Shown piece after piece: positions 43,200-52,788 of a stretch of 64,000 nucleotides of DNA. The translations under genes were made by a program, and so were the position numbers. Below the pieces are notes generated by a model that saw only the letters and a list, made by a program, of their open reading frames with translations, ran no database searches and was not told where the DNA came from. Within the stretch, counting starts at the first letter, position 1, and the number at the start of each line of letters is the position of its first letter. This DNA is from Sphingomonadales bacterium (lineage in GTDB: Bacteria > Pseudomonadota > Alphaproteobacteria > Sphingomonadales > Sphingomonadaceae), in contig JAIXWO010000026.1 of assembly GCA_027491235.1 (NCBI GenBank), positions 124,001-188,000 of the forward strand, given 5' to 3'.

Positions 43200-43952
43200 A
43201 TGACCACAGCAGCTGAGGCAGCGAACGTCGCTCAGAAGCAGTTCGGCCTGATGCAGGCGCTCGAAGAGGGCGGCTTTGTTTCATGGGCAATCTTTATCAC
43301 GCTCGTCATTATGTCGGCCGTGTCCTGGTACATCATGTTCACCAAGCTGTTCGAGCAGGGCAAGGTCCTATCGCAGAGCCGCGAAGGCGTGCAGAAGTTC
43401 TGGGCTTCGTCCAGCGTCAAGGACGGCGTCAACAAGTTCGAAAAGAACAGCGCTTTCCGCCAGATCGTCGACGACGGCCTGCGTGCTGAAGAACAGCACA
43501 GCAAGCTGATTGACTCGCAGGACCAGCACGAATGGATGCAGTCTTCGCTCCAGCGCAGCCAGGATGCGATCAATGCAAAGCTCGGCACTGGTCTCGCCTT
43601 CCTCGCAACGGTGGGTTCGACCTCGCCGTTCGTTGGTCTGCTCGGTACGGTTATCGGCATCTACCGCGCGCTCATCAAGATCGGCGCTTCGGGTGACGCG
43701 TCGATCGACAAGGTCGCAGGTCCGGTCGGTGAAGCTCTCATCATGACCGCTCTGGGTCTCGTCGTCGCCGTTCCGGCGGTTATGGGTTACAACTGGCTGC
43801 AGCGTCGTAACAAGCTCATCGCAGAACGTCTCAGCACGTTCAGCGCTGATCTGCACGGCTACATGATGTCGAACGGCGCTGTCCGTCCGACTGTCGCTGC
43901 GAAGGCTGCTGCTCCGGCCGCTGCCAAGCCTGCGGCTCCTGCCAAGGCATAA
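43200..43952 (+). CDS. exbB: ExbB/TolQ family proton channel protein
   Basis: A 250-residue membrane protein of the MotA/TolQ/ExbB family. It has an N-terminal membrane segment (VSWAIFITLVIMSAVSWYIMF), a cytosolic charged stretch, then two helices. The signature GTGLAFLATVGSTSPFVGLLGTVIGI precedes the second segment. The C-terminus is Ala/Lys/Pro-rich. Together with ExbD it forms the proton-driven motor for TonB. ExbB rather than TolQ because tonB and exbD genes flank it. Confidence 0.95.
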   Translation: MTTAAEAANVAQKQFGLMQALEEGGFVSWAIFITLVIMSAVSWYIMFTKLFEQGKVLSQSREGVQKFWASSSVKDGVNKFEKNSAFRQIVDDGLRAEEQHSKLIDSQDQHEWMQSSLQRSQDAINAKLGTGLAFLATVGSTSPFVGLLGTVIGIYRALIKIGASGDASIDKVAGPVGEALIMTALGLVVAVPAVMGYNWLQRRNKLIAERLSTFSADLHGYMMSNGAVRPTVAAKAAAPAAAKPAAPAKA

Positions 43953-44060
43953 TGCCGGTGCGCGCGGTGGGTTTTCTCCCGCCGCGCCGCCTGCACCCTA
44001 GGGACTGGTCCTCCATTTGGGGCCGGCCCAGACGACGAATGTAGAGATAGGAATTAGCCT

Positions 44061-44528
44061 ATGGCTATGAGTGTTGGTGCTGAAGGTGGCGACGACGCCC
44101 CGATGAATGAAATCAACACGACGCCCCTCGTGGACGTTATGTTGGTTCTCCTCATCATCTTCCTGATCGCCGTTCCGGTGGTCATCAAGACTGTCGAAGT
44201 GAACCTGCCCAAGATCTCGTTCCAGCCGACCACGTCGAAGGCTGAAAACGTGATCCTGACTGTTCGCAATAGCCCGGCGACGGGTGCGTGCGAAGTTTAT
44301 TGGAACGCGACGAAGATGAACTCGACCGAGTTGCTGACGCGTGCAGCAGCGCGGTTCAAGGCAGAGGCAGATCGTCTCGGCCCGGATGCGACTGACCCGG
44401 AACTGTTCCCGGAAGTTCACATCCGTGGTGACCAACGGACGCAGTATCGCTGCATCGGTGGTGTCGTTTCGATCATGCAAAGTGCGGGCTTCATCCGCGT
44501 CGGATTCATCTCGTCTCCGGTCATGTGA
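44061..44528 (+). CDS. exbD: ExbD/TolR family protein (first copy)
   Basis: A 155-residue protein with one membrane helix near the N-terminus (TPLVDVMLVLLIIFLIAVPVV) that contains the conserved proton-path Asp. A periplasmic domain follows. The segment MNEINTTPLVDVMLVLLI is the family hallmark. It lies 108 bp after exbB; the second exbD starts 29 bp after its stop. Confidence 0.95.
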   Translation: MAMSVGAEGGDDAPMNEINTTPLVDVMLVLLIIFLIAVPVVIKTVEVNLPKISFQPTTSKAENVILTVRNSPATGACEVYWNATKMNSTELLTRAAARFKAEADRLGPDATDPELFPEVHIRGDQRTQYRCIGGVVSIMQSAGFIRVGFISSPVM

Positions 44529-44557
44529 CCTGATGCGAAGGATTGGAGAATAAAACC

Positions 44558-45004
44558 ATGGCAATGAGTGCTCCAAAGGGCGACTCAAATGATCCGATGG
44601 TGGAAATGAACACGACGCCGTTGATCGACGTTATGCTCGTTCTTCTCATCATGTTCATTATTACGCTGCCGCCGCCCACCCATGCGGTCAAGATCGACTT
44701 GCCGCAGGATTGTGCGCCAAACTGCCCACCGCCACCGCCGGTGTTGCCGACGAAGAATGTTCTTTATGTCAGCCCCGGTGGAGTTGTGACATGGAATGGC
44801 GCGCCGATCACTTGGGCGCAGCTGGACCAGAACCTTGCGGATTCTCAGGATCCTGCAAAGTTTGCGGATACGCCGGAACTGCACATGCAGCCGGATCCAA
44901 TGGCGCCATATGACGTCGTGGACCGCGTTCTCGCCAAAGCGAAGCGCGCCAAGGTGTCGAAGATGGGCTTCGTCAACAACGAAGCATATCGCGGCGAATT
45001 CTGA
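44558..45004 (+). CDS. exbD: ExbD/TolR family protein (second copy)
   Basis: A 148-residue protein, ATG at 44558 after GGATTGGAGAAT. The N-terminal membrane helix NTTPLIDVMLVLLIMFIITLP has the same Asp as the first ExbD. The periplasmic part differs: it has an insertion with two cysteines and a proline run (CAPNCPPPPPV). Two non-identical ExbD proteins in one operon suggest a mixed complex or alternative assemblies. A terminator follows. Confidence 0.95.
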   Translation: MAMSAPKGDSNDPMVEMNTTPLIDVMLVLLIMFIITLPPPTHAVKIDLPQDCAPNCPPPPPVLPTKNVLYVSPGGVVTWNGAPITWAQLDQNLADSQDPAKFADTPELHMQPDPMAPYDVVDRVLAKAKRAKVSKMGFVNNEAYRGEF

Positions 45005-45030
45005 GGTTTCTCTTCAGGACGAAAAATTCA

Positions 45031-45057
45031 GGGCGGTCCTTCGGGGCCGCCCTTTTT
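45031..45057 (+). terminator. rho-independent terminator after the second exbD
   Basis: GGGCGGTCC and GGGCCGCCC pair around TTC, followed by five T. It closes the tonB-exbB-exbD-exbD operon 28 bp after its last stop. Confidence 0.9.
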
Positions 45058-45156
45058 CGTTGGGGCAGCCGCAGTGCCCCCGTCAATCACGTCAGTTGAA
45101 ACAAGTCCGGCACCGTGCAACGGCGCATGCAATACAGAGCGGACAGGGAGAGTGTG

Positions 45157-46245
45157 ATGTCTATCGAGAAGTTGTTTGAACCCCTGTCCTTCGCTCGTGG
45201 TGCGCCAATGAAGAACCGCTTCATGCTCGCTCCACTAACAAATCAGCAAAGCCACGCCGATGGACGCCTTTCCGATGAAGAATTCCACTGGCTGACGATG
45301 CGCGCGCAAGGCGGCTTTGGGCTCACCATGACTGCCGCCGCGCATGTGCAGGCGGCGGGGCAAGGCTTTCCCGGGCAGGTTGGCATTTTCTCCGATGATC
45401 ATCTCGAGGGGCTGACGCGGCTGGCAACGGCGCTACGCGCAGCAGGGTCTCTCTCAGCCGTACAATTGCACCATGCGGGCAATCGTTCTCCCAAGGACCT
45501 GGTCGGCACGCCGCTCTGCCCATCTGACCATGCTGAAACCGGTGCACGCGGATTGACGCTGCCAGAGGTTGAGCAACTGCGTGATGATTTTATTGCGGCC
45601 GCAAAGCGGGCGGAAAAGGCCGGCTTTGATGGCATCGAAGTCCACGGCGCCCATGGCTATATCCTCGCCGAGTTCCTCTCAGCGGAGATAAACCGGCGCG
45701 ACGACCGTTATGGCGGCACCGTTGAGAACCGGTCACGCATTATCTTTGAAATCATCGACGGCATCCGCGCGACCTGCCGGCCAGACTTCCAGATTGGCCT
45801 GCGCTTGTCGCCGGAACGCTTCGGCCTCAAACTCGCCGAAATCCGGGACGTGGCCGCAGAGGCGCTCCGTCAGGAAAAGATCGACTATCTCGACATGTCG
45901 CTCTGGGACGTTGCGAAGGAACCGGTGGAAGAAGAGCATCAGGGTCGAACACTGATGCGCTATTTCACGGATCTTCCGCGCGGCAATGTCCGGCTCGGCG
46001 TGGCCGGTAAGATCATGTCGGCCAAAGCGGCGGTGGAGGTCCTGGAAGCAGGTTGTGACTTTGCCCTTATCGGGCGTGCGGCCATCTTGCGGCACGACTT
46101 CCCAGAGCGCATCCGTCGCGACGCTGCCTATGTGTCTCCGTCACTTCCGGTGACGGCGCAGCATTTGCGGGATGAAGGCCTCAGCACGTCCTTTGTCGAC
46201 TATATGAAGGGCTGGCCCGGCTTCGTGGAGGCCGAGGCGGCCTGA
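45157..46245 (+). CDS. NADH:flavin oxidoreductase (Old Yellow Enzyme family)
   Basis: A 362-residue FMN enzyme. The ATG at 45157 follows ACAGGGAGAGTG. The TIM-barrel OYE pattern is seen in MKNRFMLAPLTNQQS, AVQLHHAGNRS, FDGIEVHGAHGYILAEFLS, NRRDDRYGGTVENRSRIIFEII, and ALIGRAAI near the end. Members reduce alkene bonds of unsaturated carbonyls. The VHGAHGYILAEFLS motif is typical of the class. Substrate not predictable; stands alone between the tonB operon and a convergent ABC transporter. Confidence 0.9.
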   Translation: MSIEKLFEPLSFARGAPMKNRFMLAPLTNQQSHADGRLSDEEFHWLTMRAQGGFGLTMTAAAHVQAAGQGFPGQVGIFSDDHLEGLTRLATALRAAGSLSAVQLHHAGNRSPKDLVGTPLCPSDHAETGARGLTLPEVEQLRDDFIAAAKRAEKAGFDGIEVHGAHGYILAEFLSAEINRRDDRYGGTVENRSRIIFEIIDGIRATCRPDFQIGLRLSPERFGLKLAEIRDVAAEALRQEKIDYLDMSLWDVAKEPVEEEHQGRTLMRYFTDLPRGNVRLGVAGKIMSAKAAVEVLEAGCDFALIGRAAILRHDFPERIRRDAAYVSPSLPVTAQHLRDEGLSTSFVDYMKGWPGFVEAEAA

Positions 46246-46254
46246 CCGGCGTCC

Positions 46255-48021
46255 CTAGCTGTCGAACTGAAGCTTTGCGAGGCGGGCGTAGAGTCCGCCC
46301 ATTTTGACCAGCGTGTCATGGCGGCCTTCTTCGACAATGCGGCCGTTATCCATCACCACAATACGGTCTGCCGCGCGCACAGTCGCCAAGCGGTGAGCGA
46401 TGACGATGGTTGTGCGATCGGCCATCAGCTTGTCCAGCGCGTTCTGAACAAGCCGCTCCGATTCTGCGTCCAGCGCAGATGTGGCTTCATCGAGCAGCAA
46501 GATTGGCGCATCGCGCAGAATAGCCCGCGCAATGACCAGACGTTGGCGCTGCCCGCCGGAAAGCCTTGCGCCGCCTTCACCCATATAGGTGTCGAGCCCT
46601 TCGGGCAGTTTGCGCAGGAACTCTGACGCATTCGCGGCTTCGGCTGCGGCCCAAAGCATGTCGTCGCTTGCGTCCCAGCGTCCATAACGAAGATTGTCCC
46701 GGGCGCTGGCGGCGAAGATCACCGTTTCCTGAGGGACCATGGCGATGCGACCACGCACGTCGGCGGGAACTGCATCTGGCAAGGCGACGCCATCGACGCG
46801 GATGGTGCCGCCCTCAGGATCATAAAAGCGCTGGATCAGTTGGAACAGGGTCGATTTACCGGCGCCTGATGGCCCGACAACGGCAACGGTCTCGCCCGGC
46901 GCGATAGACAGGGAAAAGTCATGCAGCGCGCTGACTTCCAGTCGCGTCGGATAGCGGAAGGTCACATTTTCAAAGGCGACGCTTCCAAGCGCGGGCTGGG
47001 GCAGGGCCACAGGGTTTGCGGGTGCTGCGATGCCCGGGCGTTCCGACAGAAGCTCCGACAGTCGCTGGGCCGCACCTGAGGCGCGGATCAGATCGCCGAA
47101 GACTTCGGTCAAGGCCGCAAAGCTACCGGCTACCAGACCGCCGGTGATGACGAACGCGGCGATGGACCCGCCTGTCATGCGCCCCGATTGCACGTCGAGG
47201 GCACCCTGCCACATGACCATGGTGATGGCGCCGAACATCATGAAGATCATGATCGCTGTCAGCAGGGCGCGGATGCGGATGCGGCGCCTTGCCGTGCCGA
47301 ACGCGTTCTCAACGGCATTTGAAAACCGCTGACCTTCGCGGCCTTCCTGTCCAAAGGCCTGCACGATCTTCATCGCACCCAGCACTTCGTCCACGATGAC
47401 GCCAACATCGGCGATGCGGTCTTGGCTGCTTTTGGACATGTCGCGCAGGCGTCGGCCCATGAACAAAATGGGGCCGAGGACCAGCGGGATGCCGATGAGG
47501 AGCATCGCCGTCAGTCGCGGCGCGATAGAGAAGAGATAACCAATGCCGCCGATCGCCAGCACAAAGTTGCGCAAGGCCACAGATGCGGTCGTCCCGACGA
47601 CCTGTTCGATGAGCGTCGTGTCCGCCGTCAGCCGCGAGGCGACTTCGGCAGGACGGTTCAACTCAAAATAGCTGGGAGAGAGGCGCAGAAGATTGTTGAC
47701 CACTGCGGATCGCAGATCGGCAACGACACGTTCGCCCAGCCATGACACGAAGTAGAAGCGCGCTGCCGTTGCCAGCGCGAGGATGGACACGATGCCCAGC
47801 AGATATTCGAACCACCGGCTGATATCGCCGCCCGACTGGCTGAAGCCTTTGTCGATCACGAGGCGGAAGCCATTCGGAATGGCGAGCGTGGCCGCGGCCG
47901 CAACAATTAGAGCGGTGATCGCACCGGCAATGATGTGCGGATATTTGGAGGCATAGCCCCAAACCATACGAAGATTACCGATGGAGCGGGTGGCGGGAGC
48001 CTGCGGGGCAGTGTCTGTCAT
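46255..48021 (-). CDS. ABC transporter, fused membrane and ATPase domains (MsbA-like exporter)
   Basis: A 588-residue half-transporter with six membrane helices in the first 310 residues, then an ATPase. Motifs are Walker A GPSGAGKST, Q-loop MVPQETVIFAAS, signature LSGGQRQR, Walker B ILLLDEATSAL and the switch His in IAHRL. This exporter class carries lipids, peptides or drugs; substrate unknown. The gene is divergent from phaZ, sharing a 107-bp spacer. Confidence 0.93.
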   Translation of the reverse strand: MTDTAPQAPATRSIGNLRMVWGYASKYPHIIAGAITALIVAAAATLAIPNGFRLVIDKGFSQSGGDISRWFEYLLGIVSILALATAARFYFVSWLGERVVADLRSAVVNNLLRLSPSYFELNRPAEVASRLTADTTLIEQVVGTTASVALRNFVLAIGGIGYLFSIAPRLTAMLLIGIPLVLGPILFMGRRLRDMSKSSQDRIADVGVIVDEVLGAMKIVQAFGQEGREGQRFSNAVENAFGTARRRIRIRALLTAIMIFMMFGAITMVMWQGALDVQSGRMTGGSIAAFVITGGLVAGSFAALTEVFGDLIRASGAAQRLSELLSERPGIAAPANPVALPQPALGSVAFENVTFRYPTRLEVSALHDFSLSIAPGETVAVVGPSGAGKSTLFQLIQRFYDPEGGTIRVDGVALPDAVPADVRGRIAMVPQETVIFAASARDNLRYGRWDASDDMLWAAAEAANASEFLRKLPEGLDTYMGEGGARLSGGQRQRLVIARAILRDAPILLLDEATSALDAESERLVQNALDKLMADRTTIVIAHRLATVRAADRIVVMDNGRIVEEGRHDTLVKMGGLYARLAKLQFDS

Positions 48022-48070
48022 GCACCGCGCCTAGCAGGGCGGTGGAGCCTGCTCAATGACTTGCGGATTT

Positions 48071-48087
48071 ATTGTGCGTTGCACAAT
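48071..48087. promoter_or_regulatory. Perfect palindrome upstream of phaZ, PhaR-like site
   Basis: ATTGTGCGTTGCACAAT is a perfect inverted repeat with 7-bp arms and a 3-bp centre. It contains the core TGC-N3-GCA. The PHA-cycle repressor PhaR of other alphaproteobacteria is reported to bind sites of the form CTGC-N3/4-GCAG, so this resembles a PhaR site. It is 41 bp before the phaZ start and could also affect the divergent ABC transporter gene. Confidence 0.45.
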
Positions 48088-48128
48088 GGCGGCAATTGCG
48101 GCAAGAATGGCGCGTGCAAAGGAAACAT

Positions 48129-49346
48129 ATGCTCTACAGTGCTTATGAAATGCAAAAGGCTTGGTTGGCGGGCGCAAGTGCGTGGGCCTCTGCCACGGCC
48201 GAGTGGCTGGGTAACCCGTCAAATCCGATTGGATATATGGGCGGTGGACCAATGTTTTCCGCCGCGCTTGAGGTGTTCGCCCATGCGGCGGCCCCGCGCG
48301 GCAAGCCTGCGTTCGATCTGGATCACACGATCATCGATGGCAAGGACATTGCCGTCACCGAAGAGATCGTTCTGCGTAAACCTTTTGGCCAGTTGAAGCG
48401 GTTCGTTCGCGAAGGGCGCGAAGGTGATCCTAAGCTGCTGATCGTCGCCCCGATGTCGGGCCATTATGCCACGCTATTGCGCGGCACTGTGGAGCGGATG
48501 CTTCCGGGCCACGATGTTTATGTCACTGATTGGCATGATGCCCGCGCAGTGCCACTGTCCGATGGCCGCTTCGACCTCGACGACTATATCGATTACGTGG
48601 TCGCGTTTCTCGAAGAGATTGGCCCCGGTGCACATGTGCTCGCCGTTTGTCAGCCTTCGGTGCCAGTTTATGCCGCTGTCGCGTTGATGTCGGCTGACAA
48701 GCATCACTGCCGCCCCAAGACGCTCACGATGATGGGTGGACCGGTGGATACGCGCCGTGCGCCGACCGCTGTCAATCAGCTCGCCATGGAGCGTCCCTTC
48801 GCCTGGTTTGAGCAGAATGTGATCGCAAAGGTGCCGCAAGGCTATGCCGGTGCCGGACGTGAAGTCTATCCGGGCTTCCTCCAACTGTCGGGCTTTATGG
48901 CGATGAACCTAGGCAACCACATGGTCAGCCATTGGCAGATGTTCAAACATCTGGTCGATGGCGATGATGAGAGCGCCGATGCGACCAAGGAGTTTTACGA
49001 CGAGTATCGGTCCGTCTGCGACATGACGGCAGAGTTCTACCTCCAGACAATTGATGAGGTCTTCCAGCGGCACTTGCTCCCCAAGGGTGAGTTTGAGCAT
49101 CGCGGCCGCATTGTTGATCCGGGAGCCATCACCGATGTCGGCATTCTCGCTGTTGAGGGCGAGCGCGACGATATTTCAGGGATTGGCCAGACCAAGGCCG
49201 CGCTCGACATCGCGATCAACCTGCCGGACGCCTTGAAGAACTATTACATCGCCGAAGGCGTTGGCCATTATGGCATCTTCAACGGCGGCAAATGGCGCAC
49301 GCGCATTGCGCCGGTCGTTGAAGAGTGGATCGCCCGTCACAACTAA
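48129..49346 (+). CDS. phaZ: Intracellular polyhydroxyalkanoate depolymerase
   Basis: A 405-residue alpha/beta-hydrolase of the PhaZ (intracellular PHB depolymerase) family, ATG at 48129 after AAAGGAAACAT. The nucleophile motif is VCQPSVPVYAA, in which a cysteine replaces the usual lipase-box serine, as in Cupriavidus PhaZ1. N-terminal MLYSAYEMQKAW and VYVTDWHDAR are also family features; the catalytic His is in VGHYGIFNG. It breaks down the cell's own PHB granules. No phaC or phasin gene lies in the window. Confidence 0.93.
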   Translation: MLYSAYEMQKAWLAGASAWASATAEWLGNPSNPIGYMGGGPMFSAALEVFAHAAAPRGKPAFDLDHTIIDGKDIAVTEEIVLRKPFGQLKRFVREGREGDPKLLIVAPMSGHYATLLRGTVERMLPGHDVYVTDWHDARAVPLSDGRFDLDDYIDYVVAFLEEIGPGAHVLAVCQPSVPVYAAVALMSADKHHCRPKTLTMMGGPVDTRRAPTAVNQLAMERPFAWFEQNVIAKVPQGYAGAGREVYPGFLQLSGFMAMNLGNHMVSHWQMFKHLVDGDDESADATKEFYDEYRSVCDMTAEFYLQTIDEVFQRHLLPKGEFEHRGRIVDPGAITDVGILAVEGERDDISGIGQTKAALDIAINLPDALKNYYIAEGVGHYGIFNGGKWRTRIAPVVEEWIARHN

Positions 49347-49359
49347 GGCGGCGAGCGCC

Positions 49360-49737
49360 CTAATAGTACCGCATCGTCCAGAGGAGTGTGCCTGCCCACA
49401 GCAGCGCACCGATCCATAAGAGCGCAATGATCGCCGCCGCAACCTTACTGACGGGCCGGTGGCTGGCCGCTTCTGCTTCGGCGCGGTGTCGTGCATAGAC
49501 GTCCGCGGGCACCATCTTCAGGAACAGCCAGACGCCCAGAGGGATCAGGATGGCGTCATCCAGCAGCCCAAGCACGGGAATAAAGTCTGGAATGAGATCA
49601 ATCGGTGACAGGGCATAAGCCGCGACCATGAGGCCGAAGATCCGCGCGGGCAGCGGAACGTGAGGGTCTCGCGCAGACAGCCAGATGGCATGCGCCTCCA
49701 CCCGGATGTTATGCGCGATGTCCCGAAAGCTTTTCAT
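49360..49737 (-). CDS. DUF1232 (YkvA-like) small membrane protein
   Basis: A 125-residue protein. The DUF1232 core PLPARIFGLMVAAYALSPIDLIPDFIPVLGLLDDAILIPLGVWLFLKMVP covers about residues 29-78 and contains the first membrane hairpin. A second hydrophobic segment is at the C-terminus. The function is unknown. It begins 9 bp after the putA stop on the same strand and is likely cotranscribed with it. Confidence 0.85.
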   Translation of the reverse strand: MKSFRDIAHNIRVEAHAIWLSARDPHVPLPARIFGLMVAAYALSPIDLIPDFIPVLGLLDDAILIPLGVWLFLKMVPADVYARHRAEAEAASHRPVSKVAAAIIALLWIGALLWAGTLLWTMRYY

Positions 49738-49746
49738 GTCGGGATG

Positions 49747-52695
49747 TTACAGCCCAATATCGTCCAGCGACAAGAGGCTGGCATTGCCGCCGCTGCTTGT
49801 CGTGTCAGTGGAGGTCACACGCTCTGCGCAGAACCGGTGCAGATAGTTCGGCCCGCCCGCTTTGGGGCCGGTACCGGAGAGTCCTTCGCCACCAAAAGGC
49901 TGGCTGCCGACAATCGCGCCGATCATGGAGCGGTTGACGTAGAGATTGCCGACGCGCGCAAGGGCCTCCACATCCTCCGCTGTCCGCGCAATCCGGCTGT
50001 GCAGGCCCATGGTGAGGCCAAATCCCTTGGCATTGATGCGCTCCACCGTCTCAGCAAGCTTGCCCGCTTTCCATGTCACGACATGGAGGAGTGGCCCGAA
50101 CCATTCGGCCGTCAGGTCTTCAACTGAGGCAAGGCGGATCAGCGTCGGCGGCACGAAATGCCCTACATCTGGAACGGCCACGCTGTGCAGCCAATTGCCC
50201 CTCTGTGTGTACCGATAGGCCATCAGCTTGGCATAGGCTGCCTCGTCGATCACGGGGCCGACATCGGTCGCAGGGTCTGCCGGATCACCGACAATCAGCG
50301 TGTCCATCGCGCCGCGCAGCATGTCGAGCGTCCGGTCTGCGATATCCTCCTGCAGCAACAGCACCCGGAGCGCCGAGCAGCGCTGGCCCGCCGACCGGAA
50401 GGCGGAGGTGACCACGTCCTGCACGACCTGTTCGGCAAGCGCGGTTGAATCGACGATCATTGCATTGATGCCGCCGGTTTCCGCAATCAGCGGGACGAGC
50501 GGGCGGTTGTCATCTTCCAACAGGGCGCGGGCGATGGTCTTCGCGGTCGACGTCGAACCGGTAAAAGCGACACCGGCAATGGCTGGATTGGCGATGAGCG
50601 CTGCGCCGACATCGGGGCCACCAGCGGCCAGCACAAGCGCGTTTTCCGGGATGCCCGCCTCGCGGGCGAGCGCCACGACCTGTGCTGCAATGCGCGGCGT
50701 CTGTGGCGCGGGTTTGGCGACGACGGTGTTTCCGGTGACGAGTGCAGCGGCAATCTGCCCCAGGAAGATAGCGAGCGGGAAGTTCCAAGGGGCGATGCAC
50801 ACCCAGACGCCGGGCCCGGCATAGCGCAGGACGTTGCGCTCTCCCGTTGGGCCGGGAAGGTCCACCGGCTGCAGGCCAGTGCGCGCCTGCTGCGCATAAT
50901 AGCGGCAGAAGTCGACCGCCTCGCGCACTTCGCCCAAAGCATCGGGCAGGGTCTTGCGGGCCTCCTTAACCAAAGTCGCCATTAGGGCGTGTCGGTTTGC
51001 TTCCAGAAGGTCGGCCAGCCTTTCAAGCCTTTCGGCACGCCCATCGAGGCCAAGGCCAGACCATGCGGCATAAGCGGACTGTGCCGTCGCTATCGCATCT
51101 CCGCCAGGTGAAGTAGGGAGCGCGGGCAAAGGATGGGCTGCGACGTCGGCCGCAACATCCGCGAGGATCGCACGGTCCTGCAGATCCTCGCCGCCGCTGT
51201 TGCGTCGGTCGCCAAACAGATCGATGGGCAGGGGGATAGAGGCATGGCGTGTACCGCCGACGGCGCGGATGCGGGCAACCGGGTCGGCGAGCAGCTCCTC
51301 ATCTGTCACATGTTCATCGGCAAGCTGGTGGACGAAGCTGCTATTGGCACCGTTTTCCAGCAGACGCCGCACCAGATATGCGAGCAAATCCTGATGGCCG
51401 CCAACAGGCGCGTAGATGCGGCAATGATAGCCCTCATTGTGCACGAGGTCTTCGTAAAGGCCGTCCCCCATGCCGTGGAGGCGCTGGAACTCAAAATCCC
51501 GCGTCTCGCCTGCCCATTCGAGGACGGACGCGACAGACAAGGCGTTGTGCGTGGCAAAGGCGGGATAGATGTTCTTAGCGCGCAGCATGTCGCGAGCGCA
51601 GGCCAGCCAAGACACGTCGGTGGCGGCTTTGCGGGTGAAGAGCGGATAGTCGCTCAGGCCCGCTTCCTGTGTGCGCTTGATCTCGCTGTCCCAATAGGCG
51701 CCTTTGACGAGCCGGACGGTCATGCGGCGGCTCGTATCGCGACCCAAGGCATCGGCCCATTGGATGACGGCGGGCGCCCGCTTGGAATAAGCTTGCGCCG
51801 CCATGCCGAAGCCATCCCAATCCTTCAGCGCAGGCAGGCGTGCGACAGTTGATAGAATTTCTAGGCTCATCTCAAGCCGCTCGGACTCTTCCGCATCCAC
51901 CGTCAGCGCAATCCCGCGTCGGGCGGCAGCCAGACAGAGCGTTTCCAAAAGCTCACACAACATCGGAACACACCGGTCCCAATGGGCGACCTCGTAACGC
52001 GGATGGAGCGCGGACAATTTGACCGAGATAGAATGGCCAGCACCTGTTTGCTCAATGGCGTCGAGGTAGGACGCGAAATAGCGTTCACCATCCGCGAAGG
52101 TGCGTGCGGCCTCACCCAACATATCGAAACTTGCGACAAAGCCTTTATGCTCGGGCCGCGTCATGCGGTCGCTGGCTTCGGCAATCGTCCGGCCCATGAC
52201 GAAGATTTCGCCCATCATGCGCATGGCAGCACCAACGGCCTGCCGGACGAACGGCTCGCCCGCGCGGGACAGGAGGCGTCGTAATGTGCCGCTCTGTTCC
52301 TTCTCACTCACCAGCGCGCGTCCAATCACGAGACCCCAGGTGGCTGAATTGACCAAAGTAGAATGAGACTTGCCGGAATGCGCCTTCCAATTGGCATCGC
52401 CCAGCTTGTCCGCAATCAGGGCATCAGCTGTCTCGGGGTCGGGCACGCGCAAAAAGGCTTCGGCGAGTGCGAGAAGCGCGATGCCTTCCTGCGTGTTGAG
52501 CCGGTACTCATTGAGAAACTGGTTCACCCAGCCGGAGGATTGCGCGCGCCTCAAATCTGCGAGCAAACCGCCCGCGCGTGCGACGATGCGGCCGCGTTCG
52601 TCGGGCGTTGAGGCGGCTCGATTGAGCAGGGGTTTTAGGACTTCGCTTTCCGGCGCGCGGTGGAGAGTGCGCATGAGCGACGTTGCGGAATCCAT
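49747..52695 (-). CDS. putA: Bifunctional proline dehydrogenase / glutamate-semialdehyde dehydrogenase
   Basis: A 982-residue PutA of the minimal type (about 1000 residues, lacking the N-terminal ribbon-helix-helix DNA-binding domain of E. coli PutA). The proline dehydrogenase barrel (about 60-470) has SVKLSALHPRYE, DAEESERLEMSL, RLVKGAYWDSEIK and FATHNALSV. The P5C dehydrogenase (about 520-960) has APWNFPLAIFLG, FTGST, the general-base Glu in ETGGINA and the nucleophile Cys in SAGQRCSALR. It oxidises proline to glutamate with FAD and NAD. It is divergent from the MaoC gene. Confidence 0.97.
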   Translation of the reverse strand: MDSATSLMRTLHRAPESEVLKPLLNRAASTPDERGRIVARAGGLLADLRRAQSSGWVNQFLNEYRLNTQEGIALLALAEAFLRVPDPETADALIADKLGDANWKAHSGKSHSTLVNSATWGLVIGRALVSEKEQSGTLRRLLSRAGEPFVRQAVGAAMRMMGEIFVMGRTIAEASDRMTRPEHKGFVASFDMLGEAARTFADGERYFASYLDAIEQTGAGHSISVKLSALHPRYEVAHWDRCVPMLCELLETLCLAAARRGIALTVDAEESERLEMSLEILSTVARLPALKDWDGFGMAAQAYSKRAPAVIQWADALGRDTSRRMTVRLVKGAYWDSEIKRTQEAGLSDYPLFTRKAATDVSWLACARDMLRAKNIYPAFATHNALSVASVLEWAGETRDFEFQRLHGMGDGLYEDLVHNEGYHCRIYAPVGGHQDLLAYLVRRLLENGANSSFVHQLADEHVTDEELLADPVARIRAVGGTRHASIPLPIDLFGDRRNSGGEDLQDRAILADVAADVAAHPLPALPTSPGGDAIATAQSAYAAWSGLGLDGRAERLERLADLLEANRHALMATLVKEARKTLPDALGEVREAVDFCRYYAQQARTGLQPVDLPGPTGERNVLRYAGPGVWVCIAPWNFPLAIFLGQIAAALVTGNTVVAKPAPQTPRIAAQVVALAREAGIPENALVLAAGGPDVGAALIANPAIAGVAFTGSTSTAKTIARALLEDDNRPLVPLIAETGGINAMIVDSTALAEQVVQDVVTSAFRSAGQRCSALRVLLLQEDIADRTLDMLRGAMDTLIVGDPADPATDVGPVIDEAAYAKLMAYRYTQRGNWLHSVAVPDVGHFVPPTLIRLASVEDLTAEWFGPLLHVVTWKAGKLAETVERINAKGFGLTMGLHSRIARTAEDVEALARVGNLYVNRSMIGAIVGSQPFGGEGLSGTGPKAGGPNYLHRFCAERVTSTDTTSSGGNASLLSLDDIGL

Positions 52696-52788
52696 GGCTT
52701 TTGACTCTGGCTAAATGACGGGCCTAAATCCCGGTCGGGACTCGTGCCTTTGTAATATTGTTGCGCGACATAATCGAGAGGAAACCTT

